Both the position numbers and the translations under genes were made by a program. A model generated the notes under the pieces. The model was not told where the DNA came from. It saw nothing but the letters and a program-made list of their open reading frames with translations, and searched no databases. This document shows positions 44,437 through 53,939 of a DNA stretch of 64,000 nucleotides, piece by piece. The stretch is from Methylophaga sp. OBS3 (lineage in GTDB: Bacteria; Pseudomonadota; Gammaproteobacteria; Nitrosococcales; Methylophagaceae): positions 372,001 to 436,000 of the forward strand of contig NZ_JAPDMU010000001.1 of NCBI RefSeq assembly GCF_026319325.1, given 5' to 3'. The stretch's first letter is position 1, and each line of letters opens with the position of its first letter.

Positions 44437-45018
44437 ATGGGTAATTCAACCGTTTTACTAGTAAATGCGAGTAGTCGCTACCAAGACTCATTAACACGCG
44501 TGGTAGCCACTGAAATTGCACAGCACCTTGCTAAGCAAAGTGACTTACTACTTCAAGAGCGTGATGTTGCGACAGGTTTACCTTTTATCAATGAAGAATG
44601 GGTCAATGCCAATTTCACTGATCCATCAGAGCGCAGTGATGCACAAAAGCAAACATTGTCTCAATCAGATTTGCTGGTACAAGAGTTACAAAGTGCTAAC
44701 CAACTCGTTATTGGTGTACCTGTTTATAATTTCAGTATTCCGGCCACACTTAAAGCTTGGATCGATTTGGTCGCAAGAGCAAGAGAAACATTTCGTTACA
44801 CTGAGAATGGCCCTGAAGGTTTGTTAAAAACGCATAAAACTTGGTTGGTCGCTGCATCAGGTGGTGTGCCTATCGGTAGTGATATGGACTTTGCCACACG
44901 TTATTTACGACAAGTTTTAGGTTTTTTAGGCATTACTGATGTCACCGTTGTGAATGCGAATGATTGGGTCAATAATCAGGACCGGCAACAGCTGTTAGCT
45001 GATTTGCCTGTAAGTTAG
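44437..45018 (+). CDS. azoR: FMN-dependent NADH-azoreductase
   Basis: 193 residues, flavodoxin-like fold. VNASSRYQDSLTRVVATEIA is the FMN phosphate loop, and GVPVYNFSIPATLKAWIDLV is the hallmark of AzoR. ASGGVPIGSDMDFAT and YLRQVLGFLGITDV complete the family pattern. AzoR reduces quinones and azo compounds by two-electron transfer and protects against thiol stress. GGAG precedes the start. Followed nine bases later by a pirin gene; divergent from a LysR regulator. Confidence 0.93.
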   Translation: MGNSTVLLVNASSRYQDSLTRVVATEIAQHLAKQSDLLLQERDVATGLPFINEEWVNANFTDPSERSDAQKQTLSQSDLLVQELQSANQLVIGVPVYNFSIPATLKAWIDLVARARETFRYTENGPEGLLKTHKTWLVAASGGVPIGSDMDFATRYLRQVLGFLGITDVTVVNANDWVNNQDRQQLLADLPVS

Positions 45019-45027
45019 GAGATAGAC

Positions 45028-45870
45028 ATGACACAAATACGTGAAGTTAAAAAATGGATTCGTGGTCAAATGACCTCAGATGGCGCTGGAGTAAGTTTAC
45101 GTCGACTGATCGCCTCTCACGAATTGGACATGCTGGATCCTTTCCTGTTGTTTGATGCGTTTGGCAGCAGTAATCCTGATGATTACATTGCCGGTTTTCC
45201 ACCACATCCACATCGTGGGTTTGAGACTGTTACTTATATGCTTGCTGGAAAAATGCGTCATGAAGACAGTGCCGGTAATGCCGGTGTAATTGAAACCGGT
45301 GGTGTGCAATGGATGACAGCAGGTAAAGGCATCATTCACTCTGAAAAACCTGAGCAAGAGCAAGGACTATTGGCTGGATTTCAGTTATGGGTCAATTTGC
45401 CAGCATCACAAAAAATGATAGCGCCTCGTTATCAAGAGATGCCAGCTAAAGACATTCCTGAAGAAATTCATGATGATGGTTTGCAAATTCGGGTTGTTGC
45501 GGGTGAGACGAAGCAGGGCACACAAGGTGTCATTGATAATAGTTTTATCGAACCTGTGTACTTTGTGGTGAATGCCCCTGTTGGCAGTGTGCTTAATGAA
45601 CAGGTTCCAGCTAGTCACAACGGCTTTGTGTATGTTGCTAAAGGCCGTGTGCAAATTGGTAGTCGTGAAGCGAGTGTGCCAGAGAGAAGTTTGGCAGTTT
45701 TAGCTGAAGGTGACAGTGTTCAGATCCGTGCCGAAGAAGACAGCATATATATTGTTGTTGCTGGCAAACCATTAAATGAGCCTGTAGAACGCGCCGGTCC
45801 ATTTGTCATGAACACAAGAGCACAATTGGAACAGGCATTTGATGATTATCGAAACGGACGTTTTGCTTAA
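45028..45870 (+). CDS. Pirin family protein
   Basis: 280 residues, bicupin. The N-terminal cupin metal site is GFPPHPHRGFETVTYMLAGK (His, His) with VQWMTAGKGIIHSEKPEQE supplying the further His and Glu. Bacterial pirins of this type (YhhW-like) can act as quercetin dioxygenases or interact with central-metabolism enzymes. AGGAG precedes the ATG. It is cotranscribed with azoR, pointing to a shared role in quinone or flavonoid stress. Confidence 0.92.
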   Translation: MTQIREVKKWIRGQMTSDGAGVSLRRLIASHELDMLDPFLLFDAFGSSNPDDYIAGFPPHPHRGFETVTYMLAGKMRHEDSAGNAGVIETGGVQWMTAGKGIIHSEKPEQEQGLLAGFQLWVNLPASQKMIAPRYQEMPAKDIPEEIHDDGLQIRVVAGETKQGTQGVIDNSFIEPVYFVVNAPVGSVLNEQVPASHNGFVYVAKGRVQIGSREASVPERSLAVLAEGDSVQIRAEEDSIYIVVAGKPLNEPVERAGPFVMNTRAQLEQAFDDYRNGRFA

Positions 45871-45980
45871 GTGTTAAAACACAACTCAAGTCGCGCCTGA
45901 AGAAAACCGGATTTCTAAGGGCGTGTATCTTGAGAAGCTAAAGAGTTTTTAATCATTTTGTTATTTAGCGCAAAGGCTAA

Positions 45981-46397
45981 TTACTCAGTAGCTTCTGTTT
46001 CAGTTGGTTCACGGCTGATGATTTCATGTTTAATGAACTCAAGATTTTCAGGAACAGGATCACAACTGGTTGCTGGCGTTCGACAACTCGCACAAGCGTA
46101 AGCATGCCAACTGGCATCAATAACTTTATCTCGTAACTCTACATCTTCGATTTGCCCAGCGGTTCCAATCATTGAGCGAGCACGGGTCAGGATGAAGTCA
46201 TACATACCCTTGCATTGCATCATTTGAATTGGATCTTCGGTATCTGTGTATTGCTGATGAATTTCCAAACCAGCTTGATAAAGGTATTTCATCTCAACAT
46301 AGACAAGTTTGAGAGGATCACCTTCGCCAAGTTGTGAAACTGCACCAGCATTGCTGAGTGCTGGAATCAAAAGAAAAAATAGCGCCCATCGCTTCAT
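45981..46397 (-). CDS. Hypothetical periplasmic protein with cysteine cluster
   Basis: 138 residues with a clear signal peptide (MKRWALFFLLIPALSNA). The mature part is mostly helical and holds five cysteines: QCKGMYDFILTRAR and then YACASCRTPATSCDPVP, of which the CxxC plus one nearby suggest disulfides or metal binding. The C-terminus is Glu/Thr-rich and flexible. I do not recognise the family. It is divergent from the ogt-alkB pair, with about 120 bp between starts. Confidence 0.6.
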   Translation of the reverse strand: MKRWALFFLLIPALSNAGAVSQLGEGDPLKLVYVEMKYLYQAGLEIHQQYTDTEDPIQMMQCKGMYDFILTRARSMIGTAGQIEDVELRDKVIDASWHAYACASCRTPATSCDPVPENLEFIKHEIISREPTETEATE

Positions 46398-46485
46398 TGT
46401 TTTCTCCCTAATTTATGTATTTATTTTTGTATATTACAGAGGCTGTGTGAATTATGTGCATAGTGTCAAGTTTTTCGGCTTAACG

Positions 46486-46517
46486 ATAACTGAATGACAG
46501 CGTACAATTTCAGTTAT
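46486..46517 (+). promoter_or_regulatory. Inverted repeat overlapping the ogt start codon
   Basis: ATAACTGAA (46486-46494) and TTCAGTTAT (46509-46517) are exactly complementary over 9 bp, with the second arm covering the A and T of the ogt ATG. In RNA it would hide the start codon in a stem with a 14-base loop; in DNA it could be an operator. No normal Shine-Dalgarno precedes ogt. Confidence 0.4.
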
Positions 46518-47022
46518 GGATCACGCTGATAATATTGAATATCAGATCGGGCTTTGTAGTCTCGGCCCTGTTCTGGTTGCGGCATCTAAACAAGGAATTT
46601 GTGCGGTACTGTTAACGGTACCAGGTGCAAGTCTTGTTGATGATTTATTAAATCGTTTCCCCGAGGCTAAACCAGCCAAAGACAATGCACTAATGGATTA
46701 TCTTCAGCGTGTTATTCACTATATAGAATCCCCCGACCAACCCATTGAATTGCCACTTGATATGCAAGGTAGTAATTTTCAACAGCAAGTTTGGCAGGCT
46801 TTACGACAAATCCCATGCGGTAAACAAGTGAGTTACTCTGAACTTGCAGCTCAGATAGGCAAACCCGGCGCATTTAGAGCCGTTGCCAGTGCCTGTGCAA
46901 GAAATCCATTAGCTGTCATCGTACCCTGTCATCGTGTGATACATAAATCTGGCTCGATGTCTGGTTATTACTGGGGTGTAGCAACCAAACGTGCTTTACA
47001 AGCCCGTGAGGCCAAATTCTGA
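46516..47022 (+). CDS. ogt: Methylated-DNA--protein-cysteine methyltransferase
   Basis: 168 residues. The acceptor cysteine is in LAVIVPCHRVIHKSGSMSG, and the helix-turn-helix and arginine finger are in IGKPGAFRAVASACARNP. It removes O6-alkyl groups from guanine in a suicidal single-turnover reaction. No N-terminal Ada zinc domain is present, so it is the stand-alone Ogt form. The stop is followed at once by the GTG start of alkB, making a direct-reversal repair pair. Confidence 0.93.
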   Translation: MDHADNIEYQIGLCSLGPVLVAASKQGICAVLLTVPGASLVDDLLNRFPEAKPAKDNALMDYLQRVIHYIESPDQPIELPLDMQGSNFQQQVWQALRQIPCGKQVSYSELAAQIGKPGAFRAVASACARNPLAVIVPCHRVIHKSGSMSGYYWGVATKRALQAREAKF

Positions 47023-47667
47023 GTGAGTACAGGTGATTTATTTGCTCAAGATGCGCCATGTATCGAAATCGCGGCCGATGTTTATCTTCTAAAACAGTTC
47101 ATCTTGCACGATGCTTCAGCACTGATTACTGAGATAGAAAAAGTTTTTCAACAAGCGCCACCAAGAAAGATGTTAACGCCAGGTGGCTATTCAATGTCAG
47201 CAGCAATAAGTAATTGTGGTAATTATGGTTGGGTGACTGACAAAAATGGTTATCGTTATAGTCAGCAAGATCCGTTAACTGGTAAACACTGGCCGATGAT
47301 GCCTGCTTTATTTAAAAGGCTGGCTAGTCAGGCTGCTGCACTAGCGGGTTTTACAGATTTTCAACCTGATGCTTGTTTAATCAATAGTTACGAACCCGGT
47401 AGCAAAATGGGCTTACATCAAGACAAGGATGAGTTGGATTTTAATCAACCTATCGTGTCTTTCTCTCTGGGCTTACCCGTTACCTTCCAGTTTGGTGGAA
47501 AACAACGAAATTCACCTAAACAAAATATTGAGTTAAGCCATGGTGATGTCATTGTCTGGGGGAGGCAAAAGCGGCTTAACTATCACGGAGTATTAACGTT
47601 AAAAGTTGGCGAACACCCAGTGATAGGTGCTCGGAGAATTAACTTAACCTTTCGACGTGCTCGCTAG
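47023..47667 (+). CDS. alkB: Alpha-ketoglutarate-dependent DNA/RNA demethylase AlkB
   Basis: 214 residues starting at GTG 47023, directly after the ogt stop. The iron ligands are the His and Asp of GLHQDKDELDFNQP and the His of LNYHGV; the 2-oxoglutarate salt bridge comes from GARRINLTFRRAR. The nucleotide-recognition lid is in TPGGYSMSAAISNCG, which fits AlkB rather than the human-type homologues. It oxidatively removes methyl groups from 1-methyladenine and 3-methylcytosine. With ogt it covers both O- and N-alkylation damage. Confidence 0.94.
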   Translation: MSTGDLFAQDAPCIEIAADVYLLKQFILHDASALITEIEKVFQQAPPRKMLTPGGYSMSAAISNCGNYGWVTDKNGYRYSQQDPLTGKHWPMMPALFKRLASQAAALAGFTDFQPDACLINSYEPGSKMGLHQDKDELDFNQPIVSFSLGLPVTFQFGGKQRNSPKQNIELSHGDVIVWGRQKRLNYHGVLTLKVGEHPVIGARRINLTFRRAR

Positions 47668-47670
47668 TGA

Positions 47671-48675
47671 TTAGCTAGCTAAACCCACTTTTCGAGCAAG
47701 CTCCATGGTTCGCATGCTATAGCCATATTCATTGTCATACCAAGCAAATACTTTCACTTGGGTTTGATTTACAACCATGGTCGATAAGGCGTCGATAATG
47801 CTTGACCGTGGATCACCACGAAAATCTGATGATACGAGTGGTTTTTCTTCATAACCGAGAATGTCTTTAAGGTAAGTGTCGGCAGCATTTTTAAGTAATG
47901 AATTAACCTCATCTGCTGAAGTTGGGTGGCTCACTTCAAAAACACAATCGGTTAGCGATGCATTAGCAAGCGGTACTCGAATCGCGTGTCCATTCAACAG
48001 TCCTTTCAATTCTGGAAATATTTCAGTTATGGCCGTTGCGCTTCCCGTGGTGGTTGGGATCAGATTATTGCTCGACATCCGGGCACGGCGTAAATCTTTA
48101 TGGGGCGTATCCAAAATGGATTGGGTATTGGTTAAATCATGAATGGTGGTAATCATGCCGTGCTTGATACCCAATTTCTCATGAATCACTTTAACGACAG
48201 GGGCAAGACAATTTGTCGTACACGAAGCGGCTGTGACAATGCTATGTTTGTCGGCATTAAATAAATCATCGTTTACGCCCATTACGACATTTAATACGCC
48301 GTCTTGTTTGACGGGGGCTGTCACTACAACACGTTTTACACCTTGTTTCAGGTAAGCCTGTAATAAGTCGGTATCACGCATTTTTCCAGATGCTTCAATG
48401 ACTACGTCACAAGCAGACCAGTCAGTGTCTTCGATTAATTTGTTATTGCTAACTGTTATCAGTTTGTCATTGATGATGATGTTGTGATCTTTGGCACCTG
48501 CTTGGTGTTGCCAGCGTCCATGTACCGAGTCGAAGTTTAAAAGGTGTGCCAAGGTTGTAGCATCACCAGCAGGATCGTTGATTTGCACAAACTCAATTTC
48601 TGGCCAAGTCCAAGCTAGACGAAGACATAAACGACCGATGCGGCCAAAACCATTAATACCTACTTTAATTGTCAT
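47671..48675 (-). CDS. Glyceraldehyde-3-phosphate dehydrogenase, ArsJ-associated type
   Basis: 334 residues. NAD-binding [17 protein letters not shown]; catalytic Cys in [14 protein letters not shown]; His in [10 protein letters not shown]. The stretch [20 protein letters not shown] followed by FDSVHGRW is the pattern of the GAPDH subgroup linked to arsenate resistance, in which the enzyme makes 1-arseno-3-phosphoglycerate that ArsJ exports. It follows the ACR3 gene with nine bases between, supporting an arsenic role. No arsJ is present in the window. It could still serve in normal glycolysis, but the neighbour argues against it. Confidence 0.85.
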   Translation of the reverse strand: MTIKVGINGFGRIGRLCLRLAWTWPEIEFVQINDPAGDATTLAHLLNFDSVHGRWQHQAGAKDHNIIINDKLITVSNNKLIEDTDWSACDVVIEASGKMRDTDLLQAYLKQGVKRVVVTAPVKQDGVLNVVMGVNDDLFNADKHSIVTAASCTTNCLAPVVKVIHEKLGIKHGMITTIHDLTNTQSILDTPHKDLRRARMSSNNLIPTTTGSATAITEIFPELKGLLNGHAIRVPLANASLTDCVFEVSHPTSADEVNSLLKNAADTYLKDILGYEEKPLVSSDFRGDPRSSIIDALSTMVVNQTQVKVFAWYDNEYGYSMRTMELARKVGLAS

Positions 48676-48684
48676 TGAGTTGCC

Positions 48685-49719
48685 TTAATCAGATGTGGTT
48701 TTGTCTGGAAACCATTGTTGTGTACGGTTGGCGAGATAAACCAAGCTAAGCATGACCGGTACCTCAACAAGTACGCCCACAACTGTAGCTAATGCAGCGC
48801 CAGAGTTCAGACCAAAAACAGAAATGGCAACAGCCACAGCCATTTCAAAAAAGTTTGAAGTACCAATCAGGCATGCAGGGGCTGCTATGTTGTGTGGTAA
48901 GCGCATTTTTTTGGCAGCAAAATAGCCAAGCGCAAAAATACCATAGGTCTGTAGTAACAGTGGAATAGCAATCAACAAGATGATGAGCGGCTGCGCCAAA
49001 ATCGTTGTGGCTTGCAGCCCAAATAACAATGCAACGGTTGCTAATAAACCGAGAATTGACCAAGGTTTAATGTGGTGTAAGAAAGATTGTAATGCTGCTT
49101 CACCGGCTTTATGAATAATACGTTGACGCGTGATGATGCCGGCAATCAGAGGTAAAACCACATAAAGCAGTACCGATAACAACAGTGTTTGCCAAGGCAC
49201 TGTTAAGTCGGTAACCCCAAGCAAGATACTAGCGATCGGCGCAAAGGCGATGATCATGATCACATCATTAAGTGAGACCTGAACCAAAGTGTAATTGGCA
49301 TCACCTTTAACCAACTGGCTCCAAACGAAGACCATAGCAGTGCAGGGCGCAACGCCCAGTAAGATCATGCCTGCAATATATTCATCAGCCGATTGCGGAT
49401 CGACCCAGCCAGCAAAAAAGACTTTAAAAAATACCCAACCAAGTGCTGCCATCGTAAAAGGTTTGATAAGCCAATTTATGACCAGCGTTAATACAATCCC
49501 TTGCGGTTTTTTTGTCACGTCTTTGATGGCTGTGAAGTCAACTTGCACCATCATCGGATAAATCATTAGCCAGATAAAAATGGCAATGACGACATTGACA
49601 TGGGCAAACTCAAGACCGGCGATAAATTGAAATTGTTCGGGAAAAAATGTGCCTAGTGATAGCCCCAAACCAATGCTTATACTGACCCAAAGTGTTAAGT
49701 AGCGTTCAAAGATGCCCAT
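48685..49719 (-). CDS. acr3: Arsenite efflux permease, ACR3 family
   Basis: 344 residues with ten hydrophobic helices. ACR3 signatures are present: [17 protein letters not shown], the essential Cys in [33 protein letters not shown] and [19 protein letters not shown]. It exports arsenite (and perhaps antimonite) using the proton gradient. It forms a two-gene unit with the ArsJ-type GAPDH; neither an ArsR regulator nor an ArsC reductase is adjacent. Confidence 0.94.
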   Translation of the reverse strand: MGIFERYLTLWVSISIGLGLSLGTFFPEQFQFIAGLEFAHVNVVIAIFIWLMIYPMMVQVDFTAIKDVTKKPQGIVLTLVINWLIKPFTMAALGWVFFKVFFAGWVDPQSADEYIAGMILLGVAPCTAMVFVWSQLVKGDANYTLVQVSLNDVIMIIAFAPIASILLGVTDLTVPWQTLLLSVLLYVVLPLIAGIITRQRIIHKAGEAALQSFLHHIKPWSILGLLATVALLFGLQATTILAQPLIILLIAIPLLLQTYGIFALGYFAAKKMRLPHNIAAPACLIGTSNFFEMAVAVAISVFGLNSGAALATVVGVLVEVPVMLSLVYLANRTQQWFPDKTTSD

Positions 49720-49789
49720 GATTATGCCTTACGAAAATTGGCTTTTAGGTTTAGGTAATTTCATCCCGACTTACCTAAAAAACGATATG

Positions 49790-50008
49790 TTATTCGACGA
49801 GCTGTAAAACCTCATCACCTAGTTGGATTTGATCACCTGCAACTAGTTTACGAGCTTTGCGAGTTTCGACTTCACCATTGACCAATACATGACCATCGGC
49901 GACGAGTTGTTTGGCTTCAGCACCACTACTGGCGAGGCCTTCAAACTTAAGCACTTTAAATAAAGCAACTGGACTGGTGTGGAGTTTAACTTCAGTAATG
50001 TTGGACAT
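49790..50008 (-). CDS. S4-domain RNA-binding protein (YbcJ-like)
   Basis: 72 residues, almost wholly an S4 domain: ALFKVLKFEGLASSGAEAKQ followed by LVADGHVLVNGEVETRKARK and a final LGDEVLQLVE. Small S4 proteins of the YbcJ type bind structured RNA and may take part in ribosome assembly or rescue. No catalytic domain is fused. It lies upstream of acr3 on the same strand, with 70 bp between, but is unlikely to be functionally linked to arsenic. Confidence 0.85.
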   Translation of the reverse strand: MSNITEVKLHTSPVALFKVLKFEGLASSGAEAKQLVADGHVLVNGEVETRKARKLVAGDQIQLGDEVLQLVE

Positions 50009-50096
50009 TGCGTTACCTTGAAATAAGAAATGCTAATTAGCCGATGTTTTTTCTTGTGAAATCAATACATAATCGCCAAGTCTAGGGAGGGCGTCT

Positions 50097-50405
50097 ATGA
50101 AGTTGATTGTTAATTTAATGCAGTTACTCATTATCGCGGTACTGCTTTACCCATTTTTTTATTTATGGGAAACCGATCGTATCGAAACAGTGTGTAAACG
50201 CTATGAAGTGGGAATGTCACCGACAGAAGTGACGAAACAAGCGGAGCGTTACTTTTTAAAATGGCAAGAATTGCCAAAGTCTGATGATAACTGGCATCTG
50301 CAAATTGTATCGCGCGCCTCTTTATCAGGCTATACCTGTGATATTCATGGGGTAGGTAACAAGATGGCGTCTGCCAGAGTGGCAGAGGGTGCGGGTAGCC
50401 AGTAA
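50097..50405 (+). CDS. Hypothetical membrane-anchored protein
   Basis: 102 residues. One N-terminal hydrophobic helix (LMQLLIIAVLLYPFFYLW) is followed by a small soluble domain with two cysteines (IETVCKRYEVGMS and SGYTCDIHGVG), which may pair in the periplasm. The DTEVTKQAE-like amphipathic stretch (SPTEVTKQAERYFLKW) resembles small outer-membrane-assembly-like folds, but I cannot name a family. It is convergent with oadB; its stop lies inside a hairpin. Confidence 0.5.
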   Translation: MKLIVNLMQLLIIAVLLYPFFYLWETDRIETVCKRYEVGMSPTEVTKQAERYFLKWQELPKSDDNWHLQIVSRASLSGYTCDIHGVGNKMASARVAEGAGSQ

Positions 50406-50417
50406 AACCGGCTACCC
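50393..50417. terminator. Hairpin between convergent genes
   Basis: GGGTAGCC (50393-50400) pairs with GGCTACCC (50410-50417), overlapping the stop of the small membrane protein and lying just past the oadB stop. There is no T tract, so it is at best a weak or factor-dependent terminator. Confidence 0.45.
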
Positions 50418-50427
50418 ACGAACATCC

Positions 50428-51567
50428 TTACATTACGGTTGAAGCGTAATTAATCAAGATACCTGCAGCTACAGCAGAACCAATAACGCCAGCGACGTTT
50501 GGTCCCATTGCGTGCATCAGCAAGAAGTTATGTTTATCAGCTTCTAAACCTAGCTTATTAGATACCCGTGCTGCCATTGGAACAGCAGAAACACCCGCAG
50601 AACCAATCAATGGGTTAATTGGTTCTTTGATAAGTTTGTTTAAGATCTTGGCCATGATAACGCCTGATGCGGTACCAATTGAGAAGGCCGCCATACCCAG
50701 TAACAAAATACCAAGTGTGGTTGGGTTCAAGAATGACTCGGCATTTAACTTAGAGCCAACAGCCAGACCCAAGAAAATCGTGACAGTATTAATCAAAGAG
50801 TTTTGCGTGGTGTTGCTTAAACGATCAACAACCGCACATTCTTTCATCAAATTACCAAAACAGAACATACCTAATAGTGGTGCGGCATCTGGCAGTAAAA
50901 AAGCGACCAAAATTAATAGCAACAATGGGAAGATAATCTTCTCGCGCTGTGACACTTCACGCTGCTGATGCATACGGATTTTGCGTTCTTTTTCTGTAGT
51001 CAGGGCACGCATAATCGGCGGCTGAATTAATGGCACCAAAGCCATGTATGAGTATGAAGCAACCGCAATCGCACCCAGTAAATCTGGTGCTAATTTACTA
51101 GCAACATAAATAGATGTCGGACCATCTGCACCACCGATAATACCGATAGCAGCGGCATCAGCCAGACTGAAATCGAAGATGCCAATCGCCGATAGTAAAA
51201 CGGCGCCCATTAACGTGGCGAAAATACCAAACTGTGCTGCAGCACCTAAGAATAAGGTTTTCGGATTAGCAAGAAGTGGCCCGAAGTCGGTCATCGCACC
51301 GACACCCATAAAGATGATTAATGGGAAAGCACCACTTTCGATACCAACGGTGTAGAAAATATGCAAAATACCGCCAACTTCAGCCAATCCTGCGCCAGGG
51401 ATATTTGCTAAAACACCACCAAAACCGATTGGCACTAACAGCAAAGGTTCAAAGTTTTTCTTGATGGCAAGGTAAAGCAGCAACATGCCGATCAAAATCA
51501 TGATGCCTTGACCCAGTTCCATTTGATGCAGGCCGGTGGCATCCCAGAGTGTTTGTAATTTTTCCAT
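50428..51567 (-). CDS. oadB: Oxaloacetate decarboxylase Na+ pump, beta subunit
   Basis: 379 residues with about ten membrane helices. Key sites of the Na+ channel are present: [20 protein letters not shown] (the Asp-containing helix IIIa region) and [20 protein letters not shown] with the functional Ser-containing helix. It couples carboxybiotin decarboxylation to outward Na+ transport. It is the last gene of oadGAB, nine bases after oadA. Confidence 0.94.
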   Translation of the reverse strand: MEKLQTLWDATGLHQMELGQGIMILIGMLLLYLAIKKNFEPLLLVPIGFGGVLANIPGAGLAEVGGILHIFYTVGIESGAFPLIIFMGVGAMTDFGPLLANPKTLFLGAAAQFGIFATLMGAVLLSAIGIFDFSLADAAAIGIIGGADGPTSIYVASKLAPDLLGAIAVASYSYMALVPLIQPPIMRALTTEKERKIRMHQQREVSQREKIIFPLLLLILVAFLLPDAAPLLGMFCFGNLMKECAVVDRLSNTTQNSLINTVTIFLGLAVGSKLNAESFLNPTTLGILLLGMAAFSIGTASGVIMAKILNKLIKEPINPLIGSAGVSAVPMAARVSNKLGLEADKHNFLLMHAMGPNVAGVIGSAVAAGILINYASTVM

Positions 51568-51576
51568 GGTAAGCCT

Positions 51577-53340
51577 TTATGAAATGGTTACAAGGACGTC
51601 ACCCACCTTAGTGGTATCGCCCGGTTTAACAAATACACCCGAAACGGTGCCTGATTTTTCAGCAACGATTTGGGTTTCCATTTTCATGGCTTCCAGAATC
51701 AGCAGTACGTCACCTTCTTGAACAGCTTGGCCGCTGCTGACTAATACTTTCCAGATGTTGCCAGATAGTGGTGCTTTAACTGGTTCACCTTCGCCTGCGA
51801 CAGCTTTTGGCTTGCTAGCAACTTGGCTGATATCACCGCCCTCATTAACTTCAACAACGTATTGTTCGCCGTTAACTGAGATTGTGTAAGTCTCAGAGCC
51901 ACCAGATTGTGCACGAGCCGCTGCCGCTGCTGAAGCCAACGTTGGTGCTTTTTCAAAGGCATCTGGGTTACCACGGTTTTTCAGGAATTTCAGTGCGGTT
52001 TGATGGAACAGTGCATAGGTCAGCACATCATCAATTTTTTGATCGCCGTCTTCTAGCTTGAAGCCTTCTTCGGCAGCCAAATTTTCTAACTCTGTGGTTA
52101 GGCTATCAAGTTCTGGCTCGATATTGTCTGCTGGACGGCAAGTGATAGGTTGTGCACCTTGGAGAACACGTTCTTGCAAGGCTTTATCAAATGCTGCAGG
52201 TGCAGCACCATATTCACCACGTAGCAAACCTTGAGTTTCTTCAGTGATGGTTTTATATCTTTCGCCGGTTAACACGTTGATAACGGCTTGTGTACCAACG
52301 ATTTGCGATGTTGGTGTCACTAAAGGAATAAAGCCTAAGTCTTCACGAACGCGAGGAATTTCTTTTAATACCTCATCCATACGGTCTAAGGCATTTTGCT
52401 CACGCAGTTGGTTTTCCATATTGGTCAACATACCGCCTGGCACTTGTGCGACCAAAATACGTGAATCAACACCACGCAGTGAGCCTTCAAAGGCCGCATA
52501 TTTCTTACGAACTTCACGGAAATACGCAGCCACTTCTTCAAGTAGCTCAATATTCAGGCCGGTATCACGTTCGGTGTCTTGAAAAATGGCAACAACTGAT
52601 TCAGTCGCTGAGTGACCATAAGTCATGGACATTGAAGAAATCGCGCTATCAACATTGTCGATACCTGCTTCAACACATTTCATGATGGTGGCGGTAGAAA
52701 GACCGGTAGTTGCATGCGATTGCATGTGAATAGGGATGGAGATAGTTTCTTTCAGACTTTTAACTAATTCGTAGGCTTTGTAAGGTTTGAGCAAACCAGC
52801 CATATCTTTAATACATAACGAGTCGGCGCCCATTTCCTCGATGCGTTTGGCCATGTCTAGCCACATTTGCAAATCATGCACTGGGCTGAGTGTGTAAGCC
52901 ATGGTGCCTTGAGCATGTTTGCCGGTTTCTTTAACCGCTTTCAGGGCAACTTCTAAATTACGTGGGTCGTTCATCGCATCAAAGACACGGAAAACATCAA
53001 CACCATTTACTGCGGCACGCTCAACAAATTTTCTGACCACATCATCAGCGTAATGGCGATAGCCTAAAAGATTTTGACCACGTAACAACATTTGCTGTTG
53101 GGTGTTTGGCATTGCGGCCTTAAGGCTGCGGATACGGTGCCAAGGATCTTCACCTAAATAACGAATACAGGCATCGAATGTAGCACCGCCCCAGCTTTCT
53201 ACAGACCAGAAACCAACTTGGTCCAGTTTGTCGGCAATTGGAAGCATGTCATCAAGACGGAGGCGGGTAGCGAATAAGGATTGGTGTGCATCTCGCAATA
53301 CGACATCGGTAATTCCGAGAGCTTGCTTTTGGTCAGTCAT
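51577..53340 (-). CDS. oadA: Oxaloacetate decarboxylase, alpha subunit
   Basis: 587 residues. The N-terminal carboxyltransferase barrel starts [18 protein letters not shown], with [10 protein letters not shown] and [12 protein letters not shown] for metal binding. A Ser/Ala-rich linker near residue 475 leads to the C-terminal biotinyl domain with the biotin lysine in [15 protein letters not shown]. It transfers CO2 from oxaloacetate to biotin, passing it to OadB. The family overlaps with pyruvate carboxylase B, but the neighbouring beta and gamma subunits settle the role. Confidence 0.95.
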   Translation of the reverse strand: MTDQKQALGITDVVLRDAHQSLFATRLRLDDMLPIADKLDQVGFWSVESWGGATFDACIRYLGEDPWHRIRSLKAAMPNTQQQMLLRGQNLLGYRHYADDVVRKFVERAAVNGVDVFRVFDAMNDPRNLEVALKAVKETGKHAQGTMAYTLSPVHDLQMWLDMAKRIEEMGADSLCIKDMAGLLKPYKAYELVKSLKETISIPIHMQSHATTGLSTATIMKCVEAGIDNVDSAISSMSMTYGHSATESVVAIFQDTERDTGLNIELLEEVAAYFREVRKKYAAFEGSLRGVDSRILVAQVPGGMLTNMENQLREQNALDRMDEVLKEIPRVREDLGFIPLVTPTSQIVGTQAVINVLTGERYKTITEETQGLLRGEYGAAPAAFDKALQERVLQGAQPITCRPADNIEPELDSLTTELENLAAEEGFKLEDGDQKIDDVLTYALFHQTALKFLKNRGNPDAFEKAPTLASAAAAARAQSGGSETYTISVNGEQYVVEVNEGGDISQVASKPKAVAGEGEPVKAPLSGNIWKVLVSSGQAVQEGDVLLILEAMKMETQIVAEKSGTVSGVFVKPGDTTKVGDVLVTIS

Positions 53341-53378
53341 GGTGGGGCCTTAAACAGTAATCAGTGACGGAGAAAGCA

Positions 53379-53657
53379 TTATTTATGCTTGGCGCGATAG
53401 CGGTGGATGGCACCTGAGAGAACACTTATCAGATTGGCATCTTTAGGCGGGCTGCTAGGTTCTGTTGAAATACCAACAACCGCGGTGGGTTGTGGAATAC
53501 CTTCAGCAGGCAAGATACCAACGCGTTTTTCGTAAAAGGTGATAACCCGAGACATCAGGGCGGTCACCATTACCAAAACCGTTAGAAAAACAAAAACAAA
53601 CCCCATACCAATAAGCATGAGATTAAAACCTTCGGCGATTAACGCATTTGCGTCCAT
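53379..53657 (-). CDS. oadG: Oxaloacetate decarboxylase, gamma subunit
   Basis: 92 residues. One membrane helix (LMLIGMGFVFVFLTVLVMVT) is followed by a Pro-rich cytoplasmic tail and a basic C-terminus (IHRYRAKHK). OadG assembles the complex and binds zinc in other species. First gene of oadGAB, 38 bp before oadA. The whole unit gives a Na+ gradient from oxaloacetate, useful in a marine organism. Confidence 0.9.
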   Translation of the reverse strand: MDANALIAEGFNLMLIGMGFVFVFLTVLVMVTALMSRVITFYEKRVGILPAEGIPQPTAVVGISTEPSSPPKDANLISVLSGAIHRYRAKHK

Positions 53658-53939
53658 GTTCCGTCTCCGTATTGAGGACGGCTTAACTATCCAATCTCAC
53701 TAAGGCAAATTCTTTGCGTAATCAGATAGTTAAACCAAAACAGCCGCACATTATAGCATTCTTGAGGCTCGAGACCTATTTTGCAGTACAAATTAATAGT
53801 TTGCGGTAGTTCACATTAAAATACAGTCGATATTTAATGTGCAAATTAACCAACAAAGCCACTGACTTAACCTATTGTCATCCTTATACTGTGAGTGTTT
53901 TTCGATTATGTGATTATTGAGCAAGGAGCATTTTGGCAG

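Noticed and set aside
47671-48675. Plain glycolytic GapA
   Set aside because: The sequence pattern of the N-terminal half and the adjacent ACR3 gene favour the ArsJ-associated group, though a metabolic role cannot be fully excluded.
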